From positions 24,182 through 88,181 of the forward strand of contig SKTU01000005.1 in the NCBI GenBank assembly GCA_007122455.1: 64,000 nt of DNA. Direction: 5' to 3'. Position numbers and translations under genes: made by a program. The notes beneath the pieces are model-generated. The model was not told the origin of the DNA and searched no databases. It was given only the letters and a program-made list of their open reading frames with translations. Shown here piece after piece: positions 43,370-53,139 of the stretch (positions within the stretch are counted from its first letter, which is position 1; each line of letters opens with the position of its first letter). Origin of the DNA: Haloarculaceae archaeon (GTDB lineage Archaea; Halobacteriota; Halobacteria; Halobacteriales; Haloarculaceae).

Positions 43370-46300
43370 ATGAGCAGGTTCGCGGCGCCCGACGACCAGT
43401 ACGATCCCGAGTCGGTCGAGGAGCGGATCTTCGATCGCTGGGACGAGGTCGACGCCTACGAGCAGACGAAGGAACGGTTCGCCGACGAGGAGCCGCTGTT
43501 TTTCGTCGACGGCCCGCCGTACACCTCCGGTGCGGCGCACATGGGGACGACGTGGAACAAGACCCTGAAGGACGCGTACATCCGCCACCTCCGGATGCGG
43601 GGGCACCACGTCACGGATCGGCCGGGATACGACATGCACGGCCTCCCGATCGAGACGAAGGTCGAGGAGAAGCTCGGCTTCGACAACAAGAAGGACATCG
43701 AGGAGTTCGGCATGGAGAACTTCATCGAGGAGTGCAAGACGTTCGCCGACTCCCAGCTCGAGGGGCTACAGGACGACTTCAAATCCTTCGGCGTCTGGAT
43801 GGACTGGGAGAACCCTTACAAAACCGTAACGCCGGAGTACATGGAAGCCGCCTGGTGGGGATTCGAGCGGGCCCACGAACGCGGTCTCGTCACGCAGGGG
43901 AAGCGGTCGATCACCCAGTGTCCCCGGTGTGAAACCGCCATCGCGAAAAACGAGGTTGAGTATCACACCGCCGAAGCGCCGTCGATCTACGTGACGTTCC
44001 CGCTGACCGATCGGGAGGGGAGCCTCGTCATCTGGACGACGACCCCGTGGACGATCCCGGCGAACACGTTCGTCGCCGTCGACGAGGAAGTCACCTACGC
44101 GAAGGTGGCCTACGACGGCGACATCCTCTATCTCGCCGTGGGGGTCGTCGAGGACGTGATGAATCGACTCGGCGTTGAGGAGAGTGACTACGAGATCCTC
44201 GAAGAGTTCGCCGGCGAGGAACTGATCGGCGCGGAGTACGAGTTCCCGCTCGCCGAACAGGTTCCGGACGGCGCGAGCGGCGAGGGGGCCAGGCGAGTCT
44301 ACCACGCCGACTACGTCGAAGTCGACCGGACCGGGATGGTCCACTCCGCGCCGGGACACGGGGAGGAGGACTTCGCACGCGGCCAGGAACTCGGCGTCGA
44401 GATCTTCTGTCCGGTCGGCTCCGACGGCGTCTACACCGACGCGGCCGGCAAGTACGCCGGAACGTTCGTCCGGGACGCCAACGAGGAGGTCATCGCCGAT
44501 CTCCGGGCGAACGGTCACCTGCTACTGTCGGAGCCCGGCCACAGCATCGACGAGGGGCAGTGCTGGCGCTGCGATACCGACATCGTCCGGATCGTCACCG
44601 ACCAGTGGTTCATCACGGTCACCGACATCAAGGAGGAACTGCTCGACAACATCGAGGACAGCGAGTGGTACCCGAGCGAAGCACGCGACGGTCGGTTCCG
44701 GAAGTTCGTCGAGAACTCACCGGACTGGAACGTCTCGCGACAGCGCTACTGGGGGATCCCGATCCCGATCTGGACGCCCGAGAACTGGTCGGGTGAGATG
44801 GACGACGCCATCGTCGTCGGTACGCGCAAGGCACTCGCCGAGCGCGTCGAGCAGGAGATCGATCCAGCCGAGATCGACCTCCATCGCCCGACCGTCGACG
44901 ACCTCACGATCACCGAGAACGGGACGACGTACACGCGAGTTCCGGACGTCTTCGACGTCTGGCTCGACTCCTCGGTCGCGTCGTGGGGGACGCTGAACTA
45001 TCCCGAGAGGACCGAGGAGTTCGAGGAGCTGTGGCCCGCCGATCTGATCATGGAGGCCCACGACCAGACCCGGGGCTGGTTCTGGTCCCAGCTCGGGATG
45101 GGCTCGGCAGCGCTCGGCGAGATCCCCTACAAGGACGTGCTGATGCACGGCTGGGCGCTCGCCGAGGACGGCCGGAAGATGTCGAAATCCCTCGGCAACA
45201 TCGTCGCCCCGAGCGAGGCGATCGAGCGACACGGCGCCGACCCGATGCGGCTGTTCCTGCTGGGGCAGAACCCCCAGGGCGACGACATGCGCTTCTCGTG
45301 GGACGAGATGGAGAACCGCCAGCGGGATCTCAACATCCTCTGGAACGTCTTCCGGTTCCCGCTTCCGTACATGCGACTCGACGGCTTCGATCCCGCATCG
45401 ATCGCGATCGACGACGCGGCACTGGAAACCGTCGACGAGTGGGTGCTCTCGCGACTCCAGAGCGTCATTGGCGAGATGACCGGCCACTGGGAGGAGTATC
45501 GTCAGGATAGAGCTCTCGACGCCCTGCTCGAGTTCGTCGTCGAGGACGTCTCCCGCTTCTACATTCAGGTCGTCCGCGAGCGGATGTGGGAGGAGGCCGA
45601 CTCCGAGAGCAAGCGGGCCGCGTACGCGACGCTGTACCGCGTGCTCGTCGAAACAACGAAGCTGCTCGCGCCGTATGCGCCGTTCGTCGCCGACGACATC
45701 TACGGGACGCTCACCGGAGACGACGGCTTCGAGACGGTTCACATGTGTGAATGGCCCGAACTCGACGAGACGCTCCACGATCCTCAGCTCGAGAGCGACA
45801 TCGAGGTGGTCGAGGCCGTAGAGGAGGCCGGCTCCAACGCCCGTCAACAGGCCGAGCGGAAGCTCCGGTGGCCGGTTCCGCGAGTCGTCGTCGCCGCCGA
45901 CGACGACGCGGCCGCCGCTGCCGTCGACCGCCACCGGGGGCTCCTCCGCGACCGGCTCAACGCTCGCGAGATCGAACTGGTCGAACCGGGCGCCGACTGG
46001 GAGGAACTCGCCTACAGCGCTCGCGCGGACATGTCGATCCTCGGACCGGAGTTCGGTAACGAGGCCGGCGACGTGATGAACGCGATCAACGCCGTGTCGG
46101 TTACCGAACAGAGCGTCGAGGCGCTCCGGGAAGCCGTCGCCGCCGAACTCGGCCGCGACGTCGAGTTGACCGAGGAGATGGTCTCGTTCAACACCGAGAC
46201 GCCGGCCGGAATCGAGGGAACGGCGTTCACAGTCGACGGGGACGACCGCGGCGTCGTCTACGTAGACACCTCGCTCACCGAGGAGATCGAGTCGGAGGGG

Positions 46301-46561
46301 TACGCCCGCGAGATCATCCGACGGATCCAGGAGATGCGAAAGGAGTTAGATCTCGACATCGAAGCCGAGATCCGCGTCGAACTGACCGTCGCGGACGACC
46401 GGGTCGCCGAACTGATCGACGAACGCCGCGACCTCGTCGCCGAGGAGGTCCGTGCCGGCTCGTTCGAGGAGATCGACGACGGTGGCCACCGTCGAACGTG
46501 GGAGATCGAGGGGATCGACGTCGAGATCGCGATCGAGCCGCTATCGACGACGGCGGCCTGA
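43370..46561 (+). CDS. ileS: Isoleucyl-tRNA synthetase
   Basis: 1063 aa class I synthetase charging tRNA-Ile. HIGH motif in the form 'GAAHMGT' (about residue 57), editing (CP1) domain with 'WTTTPWTIPAN' and the discriminating 'HSAPGHGEEDF', and KMSKS in full ('GRKMSKSLGN'). 'LDSSVASWGTLNYP' and the anticodon-binding region follow. The start 'MSRFAAPDDQYDPESVEERI' at 43370 is preferred over an ATG 11 codons upstream because of the promoter distance. Length and motif order are normal for archaeal IleS. Confidence 0.96.
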   Translation: MSRFAAPDDQYDPESVEERIFDRWDEVDAYEQTKERFADEEPLFFVDGPPYTSGAAHMGTTWNKTLKDAYIRHLRMRGHHVTDRPGYDMHGLPIETKVEEKLGFDNKKDIEEFGMENFIEECKTFADSQLEGLQDDFKSFGVWMDWENPYKTVTPEYMEAAWWGFERAHERGLVTQGKRSITQCPRCETAIAKNEVEYHTAEAPSIYVTFPLTDREGSLVIWTTTPWTIPANTFVAVDEEVTYAKVAYDGDILYLAVGVVEDVMNRLGVEESDYEILEEFAGEELIGAEYEFPLAEQVPDGASGEGARRVYHADYVEVDRTGMVHSAPGHGEEDFARGQELGVEIFCPVGSDGVYTDAAGKYAGTFVRDANEEVIADLRANGHLLLSEPGHSIDEGQCWRCDTDIVRIVTDQWFITVTDIKEELLDNIEDSEWYPSEARDGRFRKFVENSPDWNVSRQRYWGIPIPIWTPENWSGEMDDAIVVGTRKALAERVEQEIDPAEIDLHRPTVDDLTITENGTTYTRVPDVFDVWLDSSVASWGTLNYPERTEEFEELWPADLIMEAHDQTRGWFWSQLGMGSAALGEIPYKDVLMHGWALAEDGRKMSKSLGNIVAPSEAIERHGADPMRLFLLGQNPQGDDMRFSWDEMENRQRDLNILWNVFRFPLPYMRLDGFDPASIAIDDAALETVDEWVLSRLQSVIGEMTGHWEEYRQDRALDALLEFVVEDVSRFYIQVVRERMWEEADSESKRAAYATLYRVLVETTKLLAPYAPFVADDIYGTLTGDDGFETVHMCEWPELDETLHDPQLESDIEVVEAVEEAGSNARQQAERKLRWPVPRVVVAADDDAAAAAVDRHRGLLRDRLNAREIELVEPGADWEELAYSARADMSILGPEFGNEAGDVMNAINAVSVTEQSVEALREAVAAELGRDVELTEEMVSFNTETPAGIEGTAFTVDGDDRGVVYVDTSLTEEIESEGYAREIIRRIQEMRKELDLDIEAEIRVELTVADDRVAELIDERRDLVAEEVRAGSFEEIDDGGHRRTWEIEGIDVEIAIEPLSTTAA

Positions 46562-46566
46562 TCGGA

Positions 46567-47400
46567 TCACAGGTGTTCGGCGACCGTCGGGGCGACGGTG
46601 ACGCTCGAGACCGGTCGCTCGATCGTGTCCGTCCCGAAGATCGCGTCGACGCCGGCGTTCGCGAGCTGCGTTCTCGCGTTTGCAGCTAAGAGCGGGTGAA
46701 CGCACGCGACGAACACACGGGCGGGGGCCTCGAGCTGGGAGGTCGCGGTGCTCATCGTCGAGCCCGTCGCGACGATGTCGTCGATCAGGACGACGTCGCG
46801 ATCGTGCGTTTCGGCGTCGCTCGGCGTGATCTCGACGTCCGTGTCGGTGACGCGCGTCTTCTCGAAGTAGTCGGTCTCGCCGCTTCCGTAGCCGTCCCTG
46901 AGTGACGTCGCGAGCTCGATCGCGCCAGCGTCGGGGGCCAAAAAGAGCGGATCGTCCATCGTCGGGAGCGGTTTGGCGAGTCGCCGGGCCGCGTCGACGG
47001 GTGTACAGGAGACATCGAAGAACTCACAGATCGCCGTTTCGTGCGGGTTGACCGTGAGTACGCGGTCAGTTCCGGTCGTGATCGCCTTCGCGACCGCCCG
47101 CGCCGAGATCGGCTGCCCCGTCTCGAACGCCTCGTCCTGTCGACCGTACCCCATGTACGGAAGCACCGTGATCACTTCGTCGGCCATTTCAGCGGCGGCG
47201 TCCTGTAGCTGCAGCAACTCCACGTGGGCGCGATCGGAGAGCGTCGAGGCGACGACGATCGCCCGCTCGTCGGTGTCGGGGATTCGAACGAGCTGCTCAC
47301 CGTCGGCGAACCGATCGTACTCGACAGCCGCGAGCGGCTCCCCGAGGAGCTCAGCCAGGGCCGCAGCGAGCGACTGGGAGGCCGAACCTGGAACTATCAT
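46567..47400 (-). CDS. prs: Ribose-phosphate pyrophosphokinase
   Basis: 277 aa, makes PRPP from ribose 5-phosphate and ATP for nucleotide, histidine and (in archaea) other pathways. Short archaeal form. Key motifs: 'ADGEQLVRIPD', 'VLPYMGYGRQDEAFETGQP' (flexible catalytic loop, Arg kept), 'VNPHETAICEFFDV', and the PRPP loop 'VVLIDDIVATGST'. Convergent with ileS, five bases apart. Confidence 0.94.
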   Translation of the reverse strand: MIVPGSASQSLAAALAELLGEPLAAVEYDRFADGEQLVRIPDTDERAIVVASTLSDRAHVELLQLQDAAAEMADEVITVLPYMGYGRQDEAFETGQPISARAVAKAITTGTDRVLTVNPHETAICEFFDVSCTPVDAARRLAKPLPTMDDPLFLAPDAGAIELATSLRDGYGSGETDYFEKTRVTDTDVEITPSDAETHDRDVVLIDDIVATGSTMSTATSQLEAPARVFVACVHPLLAANARTQLANAGVDAIFGTDTIERPVSSVTVAPTVAEHL

Positions 47401-47457
47401 GAGCGTCGGTGCGCGTTCCGGGTGTAAACCCGTTTTGCTCGGCAGCGAGAGGAGGTG

Positions 47458-48333
47458 TTACCGTTCGCGGACGACGACGAACTCCGCGAGGTCCTCGAGA
47501 TAGCCGACCGCCTCGGAGTCGACGGCGTCGGCGGCGTCGAGGGCCGCCAGCGCCGCGTTCGACTCCTCTCGCGCGCGGACGTTCGCCTCCGAGGCCGAGA
47601 TGTTCGTCACCTGCACGAGCGACGGACGCTCCATCTCGGCGTCCTGTCCGGTCGGTTTTCCCAGTTCGTCCGGATCGGCGGTCGCGTCGAGAACGTCGTC
47701 CCGGATCTGAAAGGCGACGCCGACCCGCTCGGCGTACTGGCCGAACGCCTCGACCGTGTAGCCGTCGGCGCCGGCGGCGATGGCGCCAAGCTCCGCCGCC
47801 GCGCGGAAGAGTGCCCCCGTCTTCCGGCGAGCGAGCTGCATGTACTCGGACTCGGTTGTCGGCTGGGCGACCAGCTCGGTCGCCTCCCCCTCACCGAGCT
47901 CGACCATCGACTCAGAAACGACCCGCATCGCCCGCTCGTTGGCCGAGAAAAGCGAGAACGCCTCTCCGAGCAACCCGTCGCTCGTCACGATCGCCGAACC
48001 GTGACCGAACGCCGCCCACGCACTGTCGACGCCGCGGCGCATTCCCGACTCGTCGATGATGTCGTCGACGACGAGGGACGCGGCGTGAACGAGTTCGATT
48101 CCGACCGCAAAATCGACGGCGTTCGTCGACGCCGCCGTCCCGAGACCACCCTCTCCGACGAGTTCACCGCCGGCCGCCTCGAACACCAGGAGCGTCACCG
48201 TCGGCCGCACGCGCTTGCCGCCGGATAACGATACGTGCTCGAGACGATCGGTCATCGCCTCGGGTGAGGTCCCGGCAACGACCGACCGCAGACGGGAGCC
48301 GATCATCGCCCGTCGTCGCTCGAGATACTCCAT
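47458..48333 (-). CDS. idsA: Polyprenyl diphosphate synthase
   Basis: 291 aa short-chain isoprenyl diphosphate synthase, adding isopentenyl units to build the lipid or quinone side chain. First aspartate-rich motif 'LVVDDIIDESG' (about residue 88), second 'QIRDDVLDATADP' (about residue 210), substrate loop 'GGKRVRPTVTLLV' and 'RRKTGALFRAAAELG'. Family conservation supports GGPP or longer; chain length is not readable by eye. Lies 57 bases downstream of prs on the same strand. Confidence 0.88.
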   Translation of the reverse strand: MEYLERRRAMIGSRLRSVVAGTSPEAMTDRLEHVSLSGGKRVRPTVTLLVFEAAGGELVGEGGLGTAASTNAVDFAVGIELVHAASLVVDDIIDESGMRRGVDSAWAAFGHGSAIVTSDGLLGEAFSLFSANERAMRVVSESMVELGEGEATELVAQPTTESEYMQLARRKTGALFRAAAELGAIAAGADGYTVEAFGQYAERVGVAFQIRDDVLDATADPDELGKPTGQDAEMERPSLVQVTNISASEANVRAREESNAALAALDAADAVDSEAVGYLEDLAEFVVVRER

Positions 48334-48405
48334 ACGGCGAATACGATCGGTGGGCGCAAGTACGTGACGAATACCGATGCGGAAATCGGGACGAAGACCG
48401 AACGC

Positions 48406-49374
48406 TCAGACGTCCGGCACGTCGCCGCCGAACGCCTCGATGAGTTCGGGAACGACGTCGAAGAGGTCGTCGACGATACCGTAGTCGGCGATGTCGTAGA
48501 TCGGCGCGTTCGGGTCAGTGTTGATCGCGACGATCGTGTCGGCGCCCTTCATGCCGGCGACGTGCTGGACGGCGCCGGAGATCCCGATCGCGATGTAGAC
48601 GTCGGGCGTGACGACCTTCCCGGACTGGCCGACCTGGCGGTTCTTCGGGAGCCAGCCGTTGTCGACGATCGGGCGTGACGAGGACAGCGTCGCGCCGAGG
48701 GCGTCCGCGAGCGCTTCGACGAGCGGGATGTTCTCCTCCTCCTCGATCCCGCGACCGATCGAGACGAGCACGTCGGCTTCGCTGATGTCGACGTCGCCGC
48801 CGCTGACTTCCTGGAAGCCGGTGACGGTCGCGCCGATCGCATCCTCGTCGATGTCGGCCTCGAACGCCTCGATCGCGGCCTCGCCGGCGCCTTCGGCCGC
48901 GGGCCACTCGGCGGGGCGAATCGTGATCGCGTACGAATCGGCGTCGATGTCGTAGGTCGTCTCGACCTTCCCACCGTACTGCTCGCGCGTGACCTCGAGC
49001 GGATCCTCGCCCTCGACGCCGATGACGTCAGTGACGAGCGGTAGATCGAGGCGGCCGGCGACGGCCGGCGCGTAATCGAGTCCGTTGACCGTGTTCGGGA
49101 GGAGCAGTGCGGTCGGCTCGGTTTCGGCGTAGAGCTGCTCGATCGCCTGCGTGTAGACGCCGTGGTTGAACTCCTCGCCCTCCTCGACCGTGTAGATCGT
49201 GCCGACGCCGTCGAGGTTGAGCCGATCGGCGAAATCGTCGACGTCACCGCCGATGACGGCGAGTTCGAGCTCGGTTCCGAGCTCGGACGCGAGCTCGCGC
49301 CCGGCCGTGACGATCTCGAAGGAGACGTCCCGAAGTTCGCCGCGACGGTGTTCGGTAACTGCGAGGACCGTCAT
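48406..49374 (-). CDS. etfA: Electron transfer flavoprotein, alpha subunit
   Basis: 322 aa. FAD-binding subunit of ETF, taking electrons from acyl-CoA dehydrogenases. The C-terminal FAD domain is clear: '[20 protein letters not shown]', '[19 protein letters not shown]', '[16 protein letters not shown]', '[20 protein letters not shown]'. Overlaps etfB by four bases, both on the minus strand. Confidence 0.94.
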   Translation of the reverse strand: MTVLAVTEHRRGELRDVSFEIVTAGRELASELGTELELAVIGGDVDDFADRLNLDGVGTIYTVEEGEEFNHGVYTQAIEQLYAETEPTALLLPNTVNGLDYAPAVAGRLDLPLVTDVIGVEGEDPLEVTREQYGGKVETTYDIDADSYAITIRPAEWPAAEGAGEAAIEAFEADIDEDAIGATVTGFQEVSGGDVDISEADVLVSIGRGIEEEENIPLVEALADALGATLSSSRPIVDNGWLPKNRQVGQSGKVVTPDVYIAIGISGAVQHVAGMKGADTIVAINTDPNAPIYDIADYGIVDDLFDVVPELIEAFGGDVPDV

Positions 49375-50159
49375 CCCTCGACCACCCCCTTGTCGCGGAG
49401 GAACTGTGCGAGCTCGGACGCGGTCTCCTCGGCGTCACCCTCCCAGATGACGGCGTCGCTCTCGGATTCGGGTTCGTACATGTCGGTGCGTTCGACCGGC
49501 GTCTCGACGACGCTCTCGTCGAGTCCGATCTCCTCGAGGCTGCTCGTCTCGAGGGGTTTGCGCTGCGCCTGTCGGATGCCGCGGAGACTGGCGTAGCGCG
49601 GCTCGTTGATCCCGGTCTGGATCGTCAGCACGGCCGGCAGTTCGACGTCGGTGAGCTCCTCGATCCCGCCCTCCAGCTCCCGGTGGACGGAGGCGACGTC
49701 GTCGGAGAGATCGAGGGCGTTGACGACGGCGGCCCACTCGTAGTCGAGTCGTTCGGCGACGGCGACGCCCGTTGCGCCGTTGGAGTCGTCGCCCGCCTGG
49801 ACGCCCGTGAGCACGAGATCCGGCTCTTCGGCTTCCGCGACGGTCGTGATGATGTCGGCTTTCGTCGAGACGTCGAGGTACTGGGCGTCTTCGAGCGTGT
49901 CGTCCCACACGCGGAGGGCGCGGTCGGCGCCCTTCGCCAGCGCCATTCGGATCGTCTCCTCGGAGCGCTCGGGGCCGATAGTGACGGTAACGACTTCGAC
50001 ACCGTCGCGTTCCTCGGAGAGCTGTACGGCCTCCTCAACGGCGTAGTCGTCCCACTCGTTGAGGTTGTACTCGAGGTCACTGGCATCGATGTCGAGTCCG
50101 GAGATACCGAATTCGTCGTCGACTTCGGCGACCTCCTTCACTGTGACGAGTATTTTCAT
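49371..50159 (-). CDS. etfB: Electron transfer flavoprotein, beta subunit
   Basis: 262 aa, first gene of the etfBA pair. N-terminal 'MKILVTVKEVAEVDDEF', AMP-binding region 'GVQAGDDSNGATGVAVAERL', and 'ELPAVLTIQTGINEPRYASL', all in the expected order. A minus-strand CGTTTAACC near 50193-50201 could be the promoter, with a leader of about 10 bases. Works with ETF-QO or quinone acceptors in fatty-acid oxidation; the antisense enoyl-CoA hydratase at 62005 is in the same metabolic area. Confidence 0.94.
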   Translation of the reverse strand: MKILVTVKEVAEVDDEFGISGLDIDASDLEYNLNEWDDYAVEEAVQLSEERDGVEVVTVTIGPERSEETIRMALAKGADRALRVWDDTLEDAQYLDVSTKADIITTVAEAEEPDLVLTGVQAGDDSNGATGVAVAERLDYEWAAVVNALDLSDDVASVHRELEGGIEELTDVELPAVLTIQTGINEPRYASLRGIRQAQRKPLETSSLEEIGLDESVVETPVERTDMYEPESESDAVIWEGDAEETASELAQFLRDKGVVEG

Positions 50160-50232
50160 AACGGCTAGTCGGGTAAATCTGACGTCTGTCCGGGGTTAAA
50201 CGTTTCCGAATTGCACGAGCACGTGGCTCACG

Positions 50233-51327
50233 CTACGGTTCGTTTTCGATGTCGTCCATCCCTTCTCCGGGGAGGCTGATGAGGTTCTCCCGACCGATCC
50301 GGAGCTTCTCGACCCGGTCCGTCTCGGCCATCGAGGACAGCAGTTGGGAGACCTTCGCGTTCGACCAGTCGGTCTCCTCGACGATCTTCGCCTGTTTCAT
50401 CCGACCGCCGTTCCGCTCGAGGAGCCGTTCGACCCGCTCCTCGTCGGAGAGGAGTTCGAGATCCGTCTCGTCGGGGAGGCCGGCTTCAGCTCCGGCCGCA
50501 CCGTTCGTGGTGGCCGATTCGGAGTCGGAATCAGAATCGGAATCGGAATCGGACTCCCAACCACCGAGCAACGGCATCGACAGCTCCGCCTCGCTGCGGC
50601 GACGCCACAGGAGGTATAACCCGAGCGCGAGCGCTGCACCGCTCAACACCAGCGCTCCGACGAGCAGCAGGTTCGACAGGTCGACGAGCGAGTTCGACGG
50701 TTCGACTCCGGGCTGGTAGACGATCTCGAAGTAGCCGGGCTGGAACAAGACCGGCCCGTCCCACTGCAGTGTCCTATCCCGAGGCGCAACGGGAGCAGTC
50801 GTTACACCGTACCCCTCCGGCGGTTGGAGCACGAGCGTCTGGCCCTCGGCGAGTCCAGGGAGCCACGTTCCGTCCGTCGTCTCGAACGCGTCGTCGACTA
50901 TCAGTCGTTCACCGTCGACCCTCGCGAAGTTCGTCCACGTGAACGACAGTCGGATCTCACCGACGCCGGCCAGCGTTCCGTTGTCGGACTCGATCACGTC
51001 CCAGTCCCGTGACGTATCGACGATCACCATATCGCGCTCCGTCGTCTCGGACGCTTCGACCGCGGCGGCTTCGAACGCGGTGAGAGTGACGTCGAAGTCG
51101 CCGGTACCCGTCCCCTGGGCGAACGCCTCGAACGTCTCGACGTCGGACTCCGTCTCCAGCGGGACGCGCACGACGACGTGCCACTTGGCGTCGCCGTCGG
51201 CCTGAATGTCCGCCTCAAGGCGAACTTCCTCGCTGGGCGATAGCTCGGCGGCGGCGACGGCGGGAACACCGGTCGCCAGCGCAAGCAGGAGGAGGGCACA
51301 CAGCAGAGTTCTGCGCAGGGACCGCAT
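50233..51327 (-). CDS. Membrane-anchored HTH protein with extracellular domain
   Basis: 364 aa. Signal peptide (residues 1-27), an extracellular beta-rich domain of about 190 residues, one membrane helix ('LLLVGALVLSGAALALGLYL', about 224-243), a Ser-Asp repeat linker coded by a GGAATC-type hexamer repeat (near 50516-50556), and a cytoplasmic winged HTH at the C-terminus ('MKQAKIVEETDWSNAKVSQL'). This is a one-component membrane sensor layout: signal outside, DNA binding inside. Similar proteins are frequent in haloarchaea, with targets mostly unknown. The divergent secreted-protein gene at 51422 is a candidate. Confidence 0.85.
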   Translation of the reverse strand: MRSLRRTLLCALLLLALATGVPAVAAAELSPSEEVRLEADIQADGDAKWHVVVRVPLETESDVETFEAFAQGTGTGDFDVTLTAFEAAAVEASETTERDMVIVDTSRDWDVIESDNGTLAGVGEIRLSFTWTNFARVDGERLIVDDAFETTDGTWLPGLAEGQTLVLQPPEGYGVTTAPVAPRDRTLQWDGPVLFQPGYFEIVYQPGVEPSNSLVDLSNLLLVGALVLSGAALALGLYLLWRRRSEAELSMPLLGGWESDSDSDSDSDSESATTNGAAGAEAGLPDETDLELLSDEERVERLLERNGGRMKQAKIVEETDWSNAKVSQLLSSMAETDRVEKLRIGRENLISLPGEGMDDIENEP

Positions 51328-51421
51328 TGCCGGATTTGCTCACTGATGCGGCAAAACGCTTTCCATGATTCTCGTTCGAGAGTGGCGGGGTTTTTACGTC
51401 ATCGGCTCGTGCCGGACGCGT

Positions 51422-52642
51422 ATGAATCGATCCCGCGTGCTGGTGGTCGCCCTCCTCTTCTGTCTCGCCCCGATCGCGGGCGTCAGCGCGGTCGTGGGAA
51501 CCGCCGACGAGCCGGCGTCGACACCGGTCGTCGAAGGCGACGGCACGGCGGAGTATCTCGCGATACCGCCCGACGAGCTCGACAGCGACGGGTTCGAGCA
51601 CGGAGAGCTCGACGTCGCGACTGCGATCGCCTCCGACGGCGCGGAGCTCCGTTCGGAGTTCACCGCCACGGCGCTTCGGACCGAGCTCCGGACCGCCGAA
51701 ACCGACGAAGAGCGTCGTGATATCCTCCAACGGGCCGCCGAACGGACGGACGATCGAATAGAGACGCTCGAGACGCGCGAGCGGGCGGCGGTAACGGGGT
51801 ACAGCGACGGTGAGACGGACGGCACCGAACTGCTCAGAACCCTTTCGGCGGTCGACGCCGAATCCGAGGCGCTGCTCTCCATCGTCCGGGAGATGCACTC
51901 CGCACACGCTCAACTCGCGGACTCACCGCTTTCGGAGCGCGAGATGGCCGCCCAGCGGGCACGGCTCGATCCGCTATCCGGTCCGGTTCGCGGGGAGATC
52001 CGGACCGCAGCCAGCGGCGAGCAGCCGATCCGCATCTACGTCGAAACCCGCGACGACGAGATCGTGTTAGCGACGGTCGACCGACAGGATCGGTTCGTCC
52101 GAGAGGCACACCTCCGCGGGAGCAGCGATCTCGACGGCGAGGATCAGCTCGGCTTCGGCGGCGCCGAGGAGCGCTTCGAGGAGCTGTATCCGTGGATCGC
52201 CGAGGAGAACACCGGGCTCAACACGTGGGTCGTCGGTGGGCAGCCGTACCTCCACCACACCGGCGTCTACGCCGTCAGCGCGGCACACCACCACGGGTTC
52301 GGCTCGCCGGACGACCTGACGACGTACATCAGCGGCGCAACGACCGACGTGTTCTACGAAACCCAGCAACTACATCCGGAGGCGCTACCCGATAGATCGC
52401 TCGTCTCCGAGGACGACGGCCTCGAACTCCGGCTGAACTGGACGCGCGGCGGCGGTCCGATGGGTGCCGAGGTCGTCGACGCCGAAACCGAAGAGCCGCT
52501 CGACGCGACGATCGAGATCAACGACGAGCGGATCGGGACGACCTCGGGCGATCGGCTCTGGTTCGTCGCGCCGCGCGGAACCGTACACGTCACCGTCACG
52601 CACGAGGACCGGACTCTCGAAACACAGATCACCACCCGGTAG
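51422..52642 (+). CDS. Predicted secreted protein of unknown function
   Basis: 406 aa. N-terminal signal peptide ('RSRVLVVALLFCLAPIAGVS'), then a helical region (about 80-190) with coiled-coil features, a middle region with 'ELYPWIAEENTGLNTWVVGG' and 'AAHHHGFGSPDDL', and a C-terminal beta-rich domain ('EEPLDATIEINDERIGTTSG') resembling carboxypeptidase-regulatory-like folds. Start 'MNRSRVLVV' at 51422; an in-frame ATG 19 codons upstream would put extra residues before the signal. Divergent from the membrane HTH gene. Confidence 0.75.
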   Translation: MNRSRVLVVALLFCLAPIAGVSAVVGTADEPASTPVVEGDGTAEYLAIPPDELDSDGFEHGELDVATAIASDGAELRSEFTATALRTELRTAETDEERRDILQRAAERTDDRIETLETRERAAVTGYSDGETDGTELLRTLSAVDAESEALLSIVREMHSAHAQLADSPLSEREMAAQRARLDPLSGPVRGEIRTAASGEQPIRIYVETRDDEIVLATVDRQDRFVREAHLRGSSDLDGEDQLGFGGAEERFEELYPWIAEENTGLNTWVVGGQPYLHHTGVYAVSAAHHHGFGSPDDLTTYISGATTDVFYETQQLHPEALPDRSLVSEDDGLELRLNWTRGGGPMGAEVVDAETEEPLDATIEINDERIGTTSGDRLWFVAPRGTVHVTVTHEDRTLETQITTR

Positions 52643-52647
52643 CGTCG

Positions 52648-52656
52648 GTTTATATA
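52648..52656 (+). promoter_or_regulatory. TATA box of the pilin-like gene
   Basis: GTTTATATA centred 27 bases before the GTG at 52679, overlapping the end of the preceding secreted-protein gene. Confidence 0.5.
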
Positions 52657-52678
52657 CGAAGACGGGGGGAGCAACCCC

Positions 52679-53134
52679 GTGATCGACGATCGCGCGGGCG
52701 TTTCGATCGTCGCCGTCGTGCTCGTCGTCGCCGTCACCGTCGCAGCAGCGTCGACCGTCGCGGCGGTGGCCGTCGATCCCGGCGATCCGGCCCCGGTCGC
52801 AGTCGTCGGCGCAACCGCGTCGCAATCCGGCGAGATCACCCTCACACACCGGGCAGGCGAGCCGCTGGATCCGGAGGAGCTGGAACTGAAACTCTCGATC
52901 GACGGCGAACCGCTCGCCCACCAGCCGCCAGTCCCGTTCTTCGCAGCGAGGGGGTTTGCCCCCGGACCGACGGGAGCGTTCAACAGTGCGGCGTCCGACC
53001 CGCTCCGTCCGGGTGGTTCGACGACGTTCCGGATCGCGCCGACGAACGAACCGACACCGTCGGCAGGATCGACGGTTCGCATCCGACTGTGGGTCGACGG
53101 ACAGCCGGTCACCGACGTGACCGCGACCGCGTGA
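52679..53134 (+). CDS. Type IV pilin-like protein
   Basis: 151 aa from GTG. The N-terminus 'MIDDRAGVSIVAVVLVVAVT' has the haloarchaeal class III signal shape: short charged leader, Arg-Ala/Gly junction, then a hydrophobic stretch for fibre assembly, a substrate for the prepilin peptidase encoded at 15305. The rest is a beta-rich domain. It lies 36 bases after the secreted-protein gene. Not a standard PilA, so a minor pilin or surface protein is likely. Confidence 0.75.
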   Translation: MIDDRAGVSIVAVVLVVAVTVAAASTVAAVAVDPGDPAPVAVVGATASQSGEITLTHRAGEPLDPEELELKLSIDGEPLAHQPPVPFFAARGFAPGPTGAFNSAASDPLRPGGSTTFRIAPTNEPTPSAGSTVRIRLWVDGQPVTDVTATA

Positions 53135-53139
53135 GGCGG

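Noticed and set aside
50516-50556. Hexanucleotide repeat as a sign of phase variation
   Set aside because: The unit is six bases, so length changes would keep the frame; only linker length could vary, not on/off expression.
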